Below are positions 27,414-36,830 of a stretch of 64,000 nucleotides of DNA, in pieces. Origin of the DNA: CALDTK01 sp965215215 (GTDB taxonomy: Bacteria; Bacteroidota; Bacteroidia; Chitinophagales; Saprospiraceae); assembly GCA_965215215.1 (NCBI GenBank), contig OZ244043.1, forward strand, positions 2,604,001 through 2,668,000, given 5' to 3'. The first letter of the stretch is position 1; each line of letters starts with the position of its first letter. The notes beneath the pieces are model-generated. The model ran no database searches, had not been told where the DNA came from, and was given only the letters and a program-made list of their open reading frames with translations. The position numbers were made by a program, and so were the translations under genes.

Positions 27414-28562
27414 ATGGTCACCTTCCTGCACACCGCCGACTGGCACCTCGGGCGCGAATACCGGCGCGTGGACGCGCGGCGGCGGCCGCTCGTGGCCGAC
27501 GCGCGCTTTCAGGGGGTGGAGGCGCTGCGCGAATTGGCCGCCGAAACCGACGCAAGATTCGTTGTCGTGGCCGGCGATCTGTTCGACTCGCGTACGCCCA
27601 CGGGGGCCGTTCTGGCGAAAGCCTGCGAGGCCATCGGGCGCATCGGCGTACCCGTGTACGCCATCCCCGGTAACCACGATCCCGGCGGGCCGGCGGGGCC
27701 GTACGCCAGTCCGCTGTTCCGGGAGTACCGCGAGCGATTCGCCCCGAACCTGCGGGTGCTCGACGCGCGCGAGCCGCTCCGGCTCGAGGAGCACCGCGTG
27801 GTCATCCTGCCCTGCCCGGTGGTGGGCGGGGAGTCCTCGGACGCCACGCGCTGGCTGCGGGACCGCGAGGTGTACGCGGCCCTGCCCGCGGATTGCGCCC
27901 GACTCGTACTCGCGCACGGGAGCACCCAAGAGTTCGTGAGCGACGCGCGGAGCTCGACGCGCCTCGACATCGACGCCCTGCCGGCCGGGGAGCTCGACTA
28001 CGTGGCGCTCGGCGACTGGCACGGATACGGTGCGGTAAGCGGCCAATCCTGGGTGCGGTACTCCGGCACCCACGAGCCGGATAAGTTCCCGCTGAGCGAA
28101 GCCTACGACGCCGGTAACGTGCTGGCGGTGCGAGTGGCCCGCGCCCAAACGCCGAGCGTCGAGAAGCACCGGGTCGGTCGTTACGAATGGCTCCTGCGCG
28201 AGGCGCGCCTGCGCGGCGCCGACGACGTGGAGCGACTCGGGCGGGAGTTGCTCGCCGCCCGCGGCTCGGGTTCCGGGCGACTGCTGCGACTGCGGCTCAG
28301 CGGCACGCTCAGCATCGCCGACACCGCCGGGCTCGATGCGCTCACCGCAAAACTCGGGGACCTCTACGACCTCGTGCACCTGGAGCGCGGCGGACTGCTC
28401 ATCGAACCCGACGCGTCCGAGTTCGAGGATCTCGCACGTGCCGCCGACCCGACCGTGCGGGCCGTGGCGCAAACCCTCCGGACGCAACTCGACGACCCGG
28501 AGCAGGGGGCGGTGAGCCGCCGCGCGCTGGTCAAACTCTACGAAGCCCTCCAAACCCGCTAG
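27414..28562 (+). CDS. sbcD: SbcD/Mre11-type DNA repair exonuclease
   Basis: The 382-residue metallophosphoesterase has the full motif series of the Mre11/SbcD family: LHTADWHLG, VVAGDLFDS, AIPGNHDP, LVLAHGS and ALGDWHGYG, the residues that bind two Mn ions. A smaller C-terminal capping domain follows. The ATG at 27414 was preferred to a TTG three codons earlier. The stop is 3 bp before the downstream SMC-like ATPase gene, so the pair forms an Mre11-Rad50-like complex. It may instead be closer to the YhaO branch; the sequence alone does not settle this. Confidence 0.88.
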   Translation: MVTFLHTADWHLGREYRRVDARRRPLVADARFQGVEALRELAAETDARFVVVAGDLFDSRTPTGAVLAKACEAIGRIGVPVYAIPGNHDPGGPAGPYASPLFREYRERFAPNLRVLDAREPLRLEEHRVVILPCPVVGGESSDATRWLRDREVYAALPADCARLVLAHGSTQEFVSDARSSTRLDIDALPAGELDYVALGDWHGYGAVSGQSWVRYSGTHEPDKFPLSEAYDAGNVLAVRVARAQTPSVEKHRVGRYEWLLREARLRGADDVERLGRELLAARGSGSGRLLRLRLSGTLSIADTAGLDALTAKLGDLYDLVHLERGGLLIEPDASEFEDLARAADPTVRAVAQTLRTQLDDPEQGAVSRRALVKLYEALQTR

Positions 28563-28565
28563 CCG

Positions 28566-31301
28566 ATGCGCCTCCGTAAGGTCCAGCTCAAGAATTACCG
28601 GATCCACAAGGACACCACCGTCGAGTTTCACGCGCGGACCTCGCTGGTGTGCGGGCTCAACGAATCGGGGAAAAGCACGCTCGTCGAGGCGATGCACCGC
28701 GCGCTGTTCTTGCGGGCGAAGGGGGGCACGAAAACCCACAAGGCCCTGCAAACCGACGGGGCCTCGGAGAAGCCGGAGGTGCGCCTGTGGTTCGAGCACG
28801 ACGGCCAGCGTTACGAGCTCTACAAGAGATTCGCGGGCACGTCCGGCTCGACCGCGCAACTGCGGCGCAACGGCAGCCTACTCGCCGAAGGCGAGGCGGC
28901 CGAGGAGGAGCTCGGTCGGATTACCGGCGCCGACCCCGGCAAGGGGGGAAAGGACCTCGGCGAGCGCTGGTCGCACCTGTGGGTGTGGCAGGGCGACAGC
29001 GGCGACGATCCGCTCACGTTCGTCGGGGACACGAGCGACCAGCTCATGCAGCGGCTCGAGGAGTTCGGCGCGGGGGCGGTGAGCATGTCGGCGCTCGACA
29101 CGGAGCTCGCCCGCAAATTTGCCGCGCGGGCGGAGGCCAGCTACGTGAAGTCGGGCAAGAAGGCGAAAGCCGGTAGCGCGCTCGAACGAACGACGACGGA
29201 ACAACGACACTGCGAGGAGTACCTCGCCGAGCTCACCGAGCGCGTGGCGAAGCTCGAGACGGCGGCGCGGACCCACCGGCGCGAAGACGAGAACGCCGTT
29301 AAGCTAGAGCGGGCGATCGCCGAATCGGCGGAGCTACTCGAGCGCAAGGTGGCCGCGCGCGACCTGGCCAGCGCAGCGCGGACGAAGCTCGAGCAACTGG
29401 CCGCCGAGGTGGATCGAGCCGCGCACCGTGCCGACGCGCTCGCCGAAGACTTGCGCGAGGTGCTCGCCTGGAACCACCGACTCGAGGCGCTGGCGACGGT
29501 AACGAGTGCCGAGGCCTCGGGCGCGGCCCTCGAACAGGCCTGGCGCGAGGCCAGGGAGCACCACCGGGGGCGCGAGCGCGAGCGACACCTCGCCGAGGAC
29601 GAGCTGCAAGAGCTAAACCGGCGCTCCGTGCACGCCAACGACGAGGTGCGGCAGTTTCAGCTACGAGCCGAGCTGGAGCGCGGTGCTACCGCCGTGGAGC
29701 GCCTGGAGGAGATCGAACGCGAAGGGATCCAGCTCAAAGACCAGCTCGCCCGCCTCCCCGCCCACGAACCCGCGCGCATCAAACTGCTCAACGACCTGGA
29801 GCGTAAGCTCGAGAAGCTACGCGACCAGTTGGAGCGAAACGCTTCGGGCCTAACCCTACAAAAAGCTACGGCCCCCCTGTCTGTAGACGGCCGGGAGGTG
29901 GCCCCCGGGACGCGCGTCACCCTGCGCGACGGAAGCGTGTTGCGCTACGGCGATACCCTATCGCTCACGCTCCAGCTGCCCGGGGCGGCCGACGCCGCGG
30001 CGGCACGTCGCTCCCTCCAGACCGCGGAGCACGACCTGCGCGATGCCCTCCTCGCCACCGTAATCGAGGGTCGGGCCGCCCGCTCGGTGGAGGAGGCGTT
30101 GGCCGCGATGGACCGGCGGCGTTTACTGGGCAAAGACTTCGCCGCGAACCAACGGCGACGCGAGGAGGCGAACCCCGTGGCGCTGCGGGAAGCCCACCGC
30201 GAGACCGTCCGAAAGCTCACCGCCATCCAGGCGAAGTACCGCGGTGAGCGCGTCGACGACTGGAACGACGCCGACGACGAGCAACGGGCCCAGGAGCGGG
30301 CGCAACGCTACGCCCGGCAGTTCGCCGAGCAAACTTCGGTCCTGGGCGAGATCCGCCTGGACGTGGTCCGGCTAAACGCCCAGGCGGAGGCCAAACGCGA
30401 GGCCTGGGAGGAGTCGCGCGATAAGCTCCGGGTACGGGTGCAGGAGCGCGGCAAAACCCAGGCCCTGATCGACCACACGCTGCGTTCGCACGATAACTCG
30501 CTCGATCGACTCCGGGTGCGGGTCGAAGACGCCGCGAAGGTCGCTCACGAGCTGGAAGCTCGCCTCGACCGCGAACGACGCGCGTGCGAGCAGCACGACG
30601 CCGCCGGTCTGGCGCGCACCTGCGAGCGACTCCGCAAAGGCTTGGCCATCGACCGCCAGAAGCTCGCTGCGGCCAACGAACGGAAGAACCAAGCGATCGG
30701 CGTGGTGCAGGCGAGCGGTACCGAGACCGATCCCTTCGGCGAGCACCGCGCCGCCGAGGAGGCGCTGGCCGCCGCGAAGAGCGCCTGCGAGGCGGCGACG
30801 CTCGAGGCCCGCGCCGACCAGCTGCTCGCCAGGCTCTTCGCGGAGCACGCCGACGCGGCCAACCAGCGACTCACAGAGCCACTCGCCGAGCGCATCTCCG
30901 GGTACCTCAAACCGCTCTTCGGGCCCGATACCCGCGTCACGCTCAGCTACGACGACGGCGGCTTCGGCCATTTTCACCTCGAGCGCCCCGGCTTCGCGAC
31001 CTACCCCGAACCCTTCGCCCAGCTCAGCGGCGGCGCGCGCGAACAGGTGGCGGCGGCGGTCCGGCTAGCGACCGCCGGGATCTTGGCGGAAGACTTCGAC
31101 GGCTGCCTCCCGGTCGTCTTCGACGACGCGTTCACGTTCACCGACCACGCGCGCGTCGGGGGAGTGCTCGATATGCTGTCCTACGCGGGCGAGGAAGGCC
31201 TGCAGGTGATCGTGAGCACCTGCCACGAAGAACTCTACACCGGGATCGGGGAGCGGCAGGCCCGACTCGCCCGGGGGGCCGGGGCGAGTCAACTCGTCTG
31301 A
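28566..31301 (+). CDS. SbcC/Rad50/YhaN-like SMC-type ATPase
   Basis: The 911-residue protein begins with the Rad50-type head (KVQLKNYRIHKDTTVEF, Walker A GLNESGKST near residue 34). It continues through long Glu/Arg/Ala-rich coiled coils from about 190 to 790 and ends with the ABC signature LSGGAREQ (about 820), Walker B LPVVFDDAFTF (about 850) and switch STCHEE. No CxxC zinc-hook is present at the coiled-coil apex, unlike classical SbcC. The globular segment SVDGREVAPGTRVTLRDGS interrupts the coil. The layout resembles YhaN. Its partner nuclease is encoded 3 bp upstream. The complex is expected to process DNA ends or hairpins. Confidence 0.85.
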   Translation: MRLRKVQLKNYRIHKDTTVEFHARTSLVCGLNESGKSTLVEAMHRALFLRAKGGTKTHKALQTDGASEKPEVRLWFEHDGQRYELYKRFAGTSGSTAQLRRNGSLLAEGEAAEEELGRITGADPGKGGKDLGERWSHLWVWQGDSGDDPLTFVGDTSDQLMQRLEEFGAGAVSMSALDTELARKFAARAEASYVKSGKKAKAGSALERTTTEQRHCEEYLAELTERVAKLETAARTHRREDENAVKLERAIAESAELLERKVAARDLASAARTKLEQLAAEVDRAAHRADALAEDLREVLAWNHRLEALATVTSAEASGAALEQAWREAREHHRGRERERHLAEDELQELNRRSVHANDEVRQFQLRAELERGATAVERLEEIEREGIQLKDQLARLPAHEPARIKLLNDLERKLEKLRDQLERNASGLTLQKATAPLSVDGREVAPGTRVTLRDGSVLRYGDTLSLTLQLPGAADAAAARRSLQTAEHDLRDALLATVIEGRAARSVEEALAAMDRRRLLGKDFAANQRRREEANPVALREAHRETVRKLTAIQAKYRGERVDDWNDADDEQRAQERAQRYARQFAEQTSVLGEIRLDVVRLNAQAEAKREAWEESRDKLRVRVQERGKTQALIDHTLRSHDNSLDRLRVRVEDAAKVAHELEARLDRERRACEQHDAAGLARTCERLRKGLAIDRQKLAAANERKNQAIGVVQASGTETDPFGEHRAAEEALAAAKSACEAATLEARADQLLARLFAEHADAANQRLTEPLAERISGYLKPLFGPDTRVTLSYDDGGFGHFHLERPGFATYPEPFAQLSGGAREQVAAAVRLATAGILAEDFDGCLPVVFDDAFTFTDHARVGGVLDMLSYAGEEGLQVIVSTCHEELYTGIGERQARLARGAGASQLV

Positions 31302-31318
31302 ACGATCACGCGGCGCGG

Positions 31319-34300
31319 CTACCGATCGTCACGCGCGGAGAGCGGGGGCGCCAACGCGGGGGGCGTCGGGCCGGTCGATTCACGTTGGAGTAGTCGCAGC
31401 TTGGTGTCGAAGGCCTCCCCCGGGGCGCTGTTGAGCTCGAGGCGCACCTTCGGTCCGGACTTGTCGTAGGCCCGCGCCGTAGGGATCACGGTAAAATTGC
31501 GCTGCCACAGGTTGCTGACCGGTACGGCTACCCAAAGGTCGGTCGCCCCGCCCAGGGTGGTGTTCCCCTGTACGAAGGCGTTGAGCGCCGTGGAGACGAC
31601 GTGCGTCCGGTTGAGCTCCATGCGCGTACCGAGCAGGTGCACCGAACCGGCCAGCGGGGCGAAACGCACGTCTTCGAGTCGCTGGCGCACCTTGTACTTC
31701 GCCGCAATACTGTCGAGCGCGGCCAGGCCGCGGACCCGCAGCTGCGTCAGTTCGAAATCCAGCGTACCCCGCGTGGAGTCGGCGACCAGGCCCGCCCCGG
31801 CTTCGCCGACCATCCCCGAGCCCGCCAGTGTCATGTCCAAGATGCCCTCCAGCTCATCCGCGTCCGCCAAACTCTGCTGTCCGAAATACGCGAAGCCCTC
31901 GAGCAGCTCGGCCAAGTCGAAGGCACGGGTGCGTACGTACCCGCGGAACGGGGAGCGCCCGAGGTCGCTCAGCCCGATCTGCCCGGCTCCCTCCACCCGG
32001 CCCCCCCGAAAGCCGAAGGCCGTGCGGTCGAGGTACAGCACGTCGCTGGTGTCCATGCGCAGGCCGCTCGTCACCCCGTCGAGCCGGAGCGTGGGCGAGA
32101 GCTCGAGCTCGCCGACGGAGAGCTGTACGGCGGGTCGGAACTCGCGCATGAGCGCGCGCAAGTTTTCGCGTAAGCCGAGCTTGACGCTATCGGCCCGGAC
32201 GGGCTTGCCCGTTGCCGTGGAGTCCGCGATCGAGCCGATCAGGGTATTGAGGTCGTTCCACACCAGGCGCGGTGAGCTCACGTGCACCTCGGTACTAAAT
32301 TGCTTGCCCGTACCGCCCAGCACCACCTCGCTCACGCCGCGGGCTACCCCCTGCACGCGCAGCTCCTGGTCGAGTCGTTCGTTGCGCAGCGTTAGGTCCA
32401 GTTGGGCGGTGTCGCGGCCCATGTCGAGCCACAGGTCCGAGACGGGTACGACGATGCCGAGCTTCGGGAGCTGCACGTCCGCCCCGGTCACGTCGAGCGT
32501 CATCGCCTCGCGGTCGAGTAGGGTCGCGAGGTCGGGCACCAGGCCGGCGTAGCCGAGCGAAAAATTGAACGTGCCGCTCGTGAAGCGGAAGTCTTCGGTT
32601 TTGAAGAAATCGTTGAAGAGGGTCGGACTGCCGCTGAGTCGCGCCCGGGTGCTCTTGAAGCCCGGGCTTCCGGGGCGATCCGGCTCGAACTCGATGTACG
32701 CCGCGAAGGGTTGCTCCCCGCGGCTCAGCAACGATACCCAGCCCTCCGAATCGTTCGGCAAGAGCCCCCGTACGTCGTCGACCCAACCGACGTGGCGCAC
32801 GTCGAGGTCCACGCAGTCCGGGAAGCGCTCGATGCCCCGCAGGAGATCCACGTTGAGGTAGTCGACCTCCGGGAAGATGCGATCCAGGTTCAGTCCGTCC
32901 GCCGCGAGGCTGTAGGCGAAGGGCGTGCGCAGCGGTTCGTCGATGCGGAAGTTGCCGCTGAAGCGCACCGTCGAGGTGTCGATCCGGAAGCTCGTGGTGT
33001 CGAGTACGAGCGTGTGCGAACCCCGGAAGTGGGCGCCGGCGGTGAGCGCGTACACCTCGACGAGGTCGTAGTAGCCGAGGGTATCGATCCGCAGGCTCAC
33101 GCTCGGCCGAAAGGTGGACTCGATCAGGGCGAGTGTCGTCTTGAGGGCCACCTTCTGGTCTACCGCGCGCGCCGAGCTGTCCGTTACCGGTACGTCGGCC
33201 CCGGGGTCGGCTTGCGCCAAAACGGCTCGCGCGGGTGCGGGGTCGGTCGACTCCCCGAGTAGCTCGAGCACGTCGGTCCAGTTGATGCGGCCGGCGCGGA
33301 GGTTCACGCGGCTGTCCACCGGGGCCCGGCTGTCGCTGCGCAGGAGGGTGGCGAAGTTGTTGAGGTCGCCGCTGAGCGTAAAAGGCTGCGATTCGTTGGG
33401 CAGCTGCCCCTCCACCGCGAAGGTGGTGTGGCGCCGCAGCTTGTCGGCGGTGATGTGTTTTAGCGGGAGCGAGCTCCCGGCGGCCACGAGGCGCACGGTG
33501 GGTTCGGTGAACACGAGGCGGGCATCGCTGCCGCGGATGAGGCCGACGAGGTTGCCGGTGGGGCCGGAGAGCCTGGTGTCGACGTGGATTCGGCCGCCGG
33601 TAAAGAGGAAGTTGTCGTTGCCGAGCACCGCGCTCACCGCGCTGGCCGGCCCGTCGATGGTCGCGGATCCCTCCACGTGGGCCCCTTCGCCGCGCGGTGA
33701 GGTGACGAGCGCCCGCGGGCTGCTCACGGCAAAACCCCGCAGCCGGGTTTGCACGGTGTCGATCTCGAAGCGCGCACCGCGCTCGCCCCGCCGGTAGGCG
33801 GCGGGATCGGGCGAGAGCCGGTTGGTGAAGCGTCCGTCGAGGTAGGTGTCGCCGAAGTCGAGGCCGCCTACCGAGGCATCGTTACCCCGCAGCCGCACGT
33901 CGACGCCGACGACGATCTTCTCCCCCGCGGCGAAGGTGCTGCTCAGGGTGGTGGTGGTGCCGAAGGCCCCGTTCACGCGGTAGCGAGCGGTGGCCTCGCG
34001 GACCTTTTCGGCGAGTAGGGGGACCGCGGTCGCGAGCCGCGTGGAGTCGATGCGGAAGCGCAGGGTGGAGGTGGAATCGCGCTGTGGGAAGAATCGCGCG
34101 TCGAACACGACGTCGTTGTCGCCGACGGCGAGGCGCTCGGCGTGGGCGGTGATGAGCGCGTCGGCGAACTCGAGCTCGACCGCGCCGAGCAAGTCGGTGT
34201 CGTGGAGGTAGGTGCCCGCTCGCGCGTCGAAGGTGAGGCCGTCGACGTGGGTGTCGAAGGCGGCGCGCAGGCCGCGGAGGCGACCGTCGTCGGTGCGGGC

Positions 34301-34927
34301 GAGCTCGTCTACTCGGAGTAAGTCGACCCGGGCGCCGATCCGGTCGCCTTTGTCCGGGTTGGTGTAGGCCAGCTTTAGGTCGCGCGCCGTAAAGCGGGCC
34401 GCTTCGCCGAGCCGGAGGCGTGGCTCCGCCGCCGCCGGGCCGGTCGGTCGGTCCGGGCCGGTCGGTCGGTCGTCGCCGCGTCGGTGACGGCGGAGCAGGC
34501 GGCTCAGGTTGCTACCGTCGGTTTCGCTGCCGACGATTTGCAGCTCGCCGCCCTGTGCGACGAGGGAGTCGAGGGTAACCCGTCCGCTCGACCAGGCCGC
34601 CGCGTCGAGGTAGAGGTCGACGGTCCCGAGGTGGATGACCGGCTCCCCCCCGGCGGTCGCTAGGGAGTCGTAGACCCGCAGGTCGTCGAGGTGGAGGGCG
34701 AGGCGGGGGAACTCGCCGACCCGTTTTAGCGAAAGCGACGCGAAGTGGAGGGAGCCGCCGTTGAGGGCGCGCAGGCGATCGAAGCGCTTGTCGGAGTCTC
34801 GCCCGAGGTAGAGCGCGAGGATCGCCGCGGAGAGCGCGAACAACAGCAGGAAGGCCGTCAGGCCGCCGAAGCCCCAGCGTAAGGCTTTCGATTTTCGCAA
34901 GCGAATGAGGGGTGAACGCTCGGACAC
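31319..34927 (-). CDS. Large AsmA-like envelope protein
   Basis: The 1202-residue protein starts at GTG. It has one N-terminal membrane anchor (WGFGGLTAFLLLFALSAAILALYLG) followed by the AsmA-type opening (GSLHFASLSLKRVGEFPRLALHLDDLRVYD). The very long beta-rich remainder has repeated short strands of the TamB/AsmA kind (LDLTLRNERLDQELRVQGVARG, SVGELELSPTLRLDGVTSGLRMD, MTLAGSGMVGEAGAG). Proteins of this superfamily form hydrophobic grooves spanning the periplasm and are linked to phospholipid transport or outer-membrane assembly. That role is inferred from the family. A DRPTGP repeat lies near residue 155. It converges on the SMC-like gene with a 17-bp gap. Confidence 0.83.
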   Translation of the reverse strand: MSERSPLIRLRKSKALRWGFGGLTAFLLLFALSAAILALYLGRDSDKRFDRLRALNGGSLHFASLSLKRVGEFPRLALHLDDLRVYDSLATAGGEPVIHLGTVDLYLDAAAWSSGRVTLDSLVAQGGELQIVGSETDGSNLSRLLRRHRRGDDRPTGPDRPTGPAAAEPRLRLGEAARFTARDLKLAYTNPDKGDRIGARVDLLRVDELARTDDGRLRGLRAAFDTHVDGLTFDARAGTYLHDTDLLGAVELEFADALITAHAERLAVGDNDVVFDARFFPQRDSTSTLRFRIDSTRLATAVPLLAEKVREATARYRVNGAFGTTTTLSSTFAAGEKIVVGVDVRLRGNDASVGGLDFGDTYLDGRFTNRLSPDPAAYRRGERGARFEIDTVQTRLRGFAVSSPRALVTSPRGEGAHVEGSATIDGPASAVSAVLGNDNFLFTGGRIHVDTRLSGPTGNLVGLIRGSDARLVFTEPTVRLVAAGSSLPLKHITADKLRRHTTFAVEGQLPNESQPFTLSGDLNNFATLLRSDSRAPVDSRVNLRAGRINWTDVLELLGESTDPAPARAVLAQADPGADVPVTDSSARAVDQKVALKTTLALIESTFRPSVSLRIDTLGYYDLVEVYALTAGAHFRGSHTLVLDTTSFRIDTSTVRFSGNFRIDEPLRTPFAYSLAADGLNLDRIFPEVDYLNVDLLRGIERFPDCVDLDVRHVGWVDDVRGLLPNDSEGWVSLLSRGEQPFAAYIEFEPDRPGSPGFKSTRARLSGSPTLFNDFFKTEDFRFTSGTFNFSLGYAGLVPDLATLLDREAMTLDVTGADVQLPKLGIVVPVSDLWLDMGRDTAQLDLTLRNERLDQELRVQGVARGVSEVVLGGTGKQFSTEVHVSSPRLVWNDLNTLIGSIADSTATGKPVRADSVKLGLRENLRALMREFRPAVQLSVGELELSPTLRLDGVTSGLRMDTSDVLYLDRTAFGFRGGRVEGAGQIGLSDLGRSPFRGYVRTRAFDLAELLEGFAYFGQQSLADADELEGILDMTLAGSGMVGEAGAGLVADSTRGTLDFELTQLRVRGLAALDSIAAKYKVRQRLEDVRFAPLAGSVHLLGTRMELNRTHVVSTALNAFVQGNTTLGGATDLWVAVPVSNLWQRNFTVIPTARAYDKSGPKVRLELNSAPGEAFDTKLRLLQRESTGPTPPALAPPLSARDDR
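33210..33223 (-). repeat. Dispersed motif, GGC form, loop GCAA
   Basis: GTTTTGGCGCAAGC followed by C, coding strand of the AsmA-like gene, read as VLAQA. Confidence 0.7.
33457..33471 (+). repeat. Dispersed motif, AGC form, loop GGGA
   Basis: GTTTTAGCGGGAGCG, antisense in the AsmA-like gene, read there as LPLK. Both inner loop bases differ from the consensus, yet GNRA is kept. Confidence 0.7.
34733..34747 (+). repeat. Dispersed motif, exact 15-mer
   Basis: GTTTTAGCGAAAGCG, antisense near the start of the AsmA-like gene, read there as LSLK. Confidence 0.85.
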
Positions 34928-35107
34928 GGAGAACTAAAGGTGGGCGAAATGAACCTATCGAAAGGCAAATTATTAGGATGGAGATCGGTCATCGACGGCG
35001 ACCGGTACGTAAATCGTGCCGGTCGCGTTAGCTTTCCCGCGGCCGTACTACTAGATTACGCCTACCGGTCCGTACCCCCCCAACCAACATCAGTCAAGTT
35101 TCGCCCC

Positions 35108-36829
35108 ATGCAGATCAAAGAGAACGCCAAAGAGTACGACGCGATTATAGTCGGCTCCGGCGCCGGCGGCGGTATGGCCACCAAGGTGCTCAGCGAGGCC
35201 GGCCTCAAGGTGGCCGTGGTGGAAGCGGGACCGTTTTTCGATCCGGCCGACTACAAGTCGATGACGCAGCTCAAGAACCCCTACGATTCACCGAACCGGG
35301 GTGCCGGCACCACGCGGGCCTTCGGTGGCTGGGACGCGGCCTACGGCGGTTGGGAGATCGACGGCGAGCCGTACACGCGTGCCGCGGGGACTAAGTTCGA
35401 CTGGTTTCGCTCGCACATGCTCGGGGGGCGCACCAATCACTGGGGGCGGATCTCGCTGCGCTTCTCGCAGCGCGACTTCAAGAAGAAGGACCACGACGGG
35501 CTCGGGGACAACTGGCCGATCGACTACGCGGACGTGAGTCCGTACTACGACAAGGTCGATAAGCTCATCGGCGTATTCGGTACCAAAGAGGGCCTCGAAC
35601 ACGATCCGGATGGCTTCTTTTTGCCACCCCCGAAGCCGCGTCTGCACGAGCTGTTCTACATCGAGGGGGCGAAGAAGATGAAGGTGCCGGTCATCCCCGG
35701 TCGCCTCTCGATGCTCACCAAGCGCATCAACGAGGATCGCGGCATTTGCTTCTACTGCGGGCAGTGCAGTCGCTCGTGCTCGGTGTACGCCGATTTCTCC
35801 GCGGCGAGCTGCTTGATCTTTCCCGCGCAAAAGGGCGGCGGCCAAATCGACCTCTACGTGGACTCGGTAGTGCGCGAGGTGCAAACCGACGCCGAGGGCA
35901 AGGCGACCGGCGTGAGCTACGTCAACAAAGAAGACAAGAAGGAGTACACGCTCAAAGGCAAAACGGTGGTACTGGCCGCCTCGGCCTGCAGCTCGGCGCG
36001 CATCCTGCTCAACTCGAAGAGCGAGCAACACCCCAACGGGCTCGGCAACAGCAGCGGCATGGTGGGACGCTACCTGCACGACTCCACCGGGGCGAGTCGC
36101 GCCGGGTTCATCCCCGGGCTCATGAACCGCGACGTCTCCTACAACGAGGATGGGGTAGGGGGGATGCACGTGTACAGCCCCTGGTGGCTCGACAACAAGA
36201 AGCTCGACTTCCCGCGCGGCTACCACATCGAGGTGTGGGGGGGCATCGGGCAGCCGAACTACGGGTTTGGCTTTAACCCGAACGACTTCAATAAATTCTT
36301 CGGCTTGCCGACCGGCGGCTACGGCGAAGATTTGCGCAAGGACGTGAAGAAGTACTACGGCTCCGTGGTTGGCTTTGGTGGGCGCGGCGAGGCCATCGCC
36401 CTGGAGAGCAATTACTGCGAGATCGACCCGACCACCGTAGACGAGTTCGGTATCCCCGTGCTTCGTTTCAACTACGAATGGTCCGACAACGAGCGCCTGC
36501 AGGCCAAGCACATGCAGGAGACCTTCGAGGGACTCATCGAGGGCATGGGCGGGAAGGTGCTCGGTACGACGCCCGGCAAGGACCGCGACTACGGTCTCGA
36601 GGCCCCGGGGCGTATCATCCACGAAGTGGGGACCACCCGGATGGGCGACGATCCGAAGCGTTCGGTGACCAATAAATTCAATCAGCTCCACGACGCGGAC
36701 AACGTGTTCGTCGTCGACGGCGGCCCGATCGTGCAGCAGGGGGACAAGAACTGTACGTGGACCATCCTGGCCCTCTCCTGGCGGGCCTCCGACTACATGG
36801 TCGACCAACTCAAAAAGCAAAATATCTAA
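35108..36829 (+). CDS. GMC-family FAD oxidoreductase with an iron-sulfur Cys motif
   Basis: The 573-residue flavoenzyme starts MQIKENAKEYDAIIVGSGAGGG, an FAD-binding Rossmann motif. It continues with GGRTNHWGR and a C-terminal GMC domain (HEVGTTRMGDD, VFVVDGGPIVQQGDKNCTWTI), where the catalytic His/Asn region lies. A CxxCxxCxxxC motif (CFYCGQCSRSC, about residues 214-224) can bind an Fe-S cluster. This fits the catalytic subunit of FAD-dependent glucose or sorbose-type dehydrogenases. The protein has no signal peptide and is expected to be exported together with the Tat-tagged subunit encoded 1 bp downstream. The sugar substrate is not known. An upstream 56-codon in-frame extension was rejected as non-coding. 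Confidence 0.9.
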   Translation: MQIKENAKEYDAIIVGSGAGGGMATKVLSEAGLKVAVVEAGPFFDPADYKSMTQLKNPYDSPNRGAGTTRAFGGWDAAYGGWEIDGEPYTRAAGTKFDWFRSHMLGGRTNHWGRISLRFSQRDFKKKDHDGLGDNWPIDYADVSPYYDKVDKLIGVFGTKEGLEHDPDGFFLPPPKPRLHELFYIEGAKKMKVPVIPGRLSMLTKRINEDRGICFYCGQCSRSCSVYADFSAASCLIFPAQKGGGQIDLYVDSVVREVQTDAEGKATGVSYVNKEDKKEYTLKGKTVVLAASACSSARILLNSKSEQHPNGLGNSSGMVGRYLHDSTGASRAGFIPGLMNRDVSYNEDGVGGMHVYSPWWLDNKKLDFPRGYHIEVWGGIGQPNYGFGFNPNDFNKFFGLPTGGYGEDLRKDVKKYYGSVVGFGGRGEAIALESNYCEIDPTTVDEFGIPVLRFNYEWSDNERLQAKHMQETFEGLIEGMGGKVLGTTPGKDRDYGLEAPGRIIHEVGTTRMGDDPKRSVTNKFNQLHDADNVFVVDGGPIVQQGDKNCTWTILALSWRASDYMVDQLKKQNI

Positions 36830-36830
36830 G

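Noticed and set aside
27608..27622. GTTCTGGCGAAAGCC inside sbcD
   Set aside because: It resembles the GGC form, but the T run is broken, so it was left out of the 29 counted copies.
28566..31301. Classical SbcC with zinc hook
   Set aside because: No CxxC is present at the coiled-coil apex, so the sbcC symbol was not assigned.
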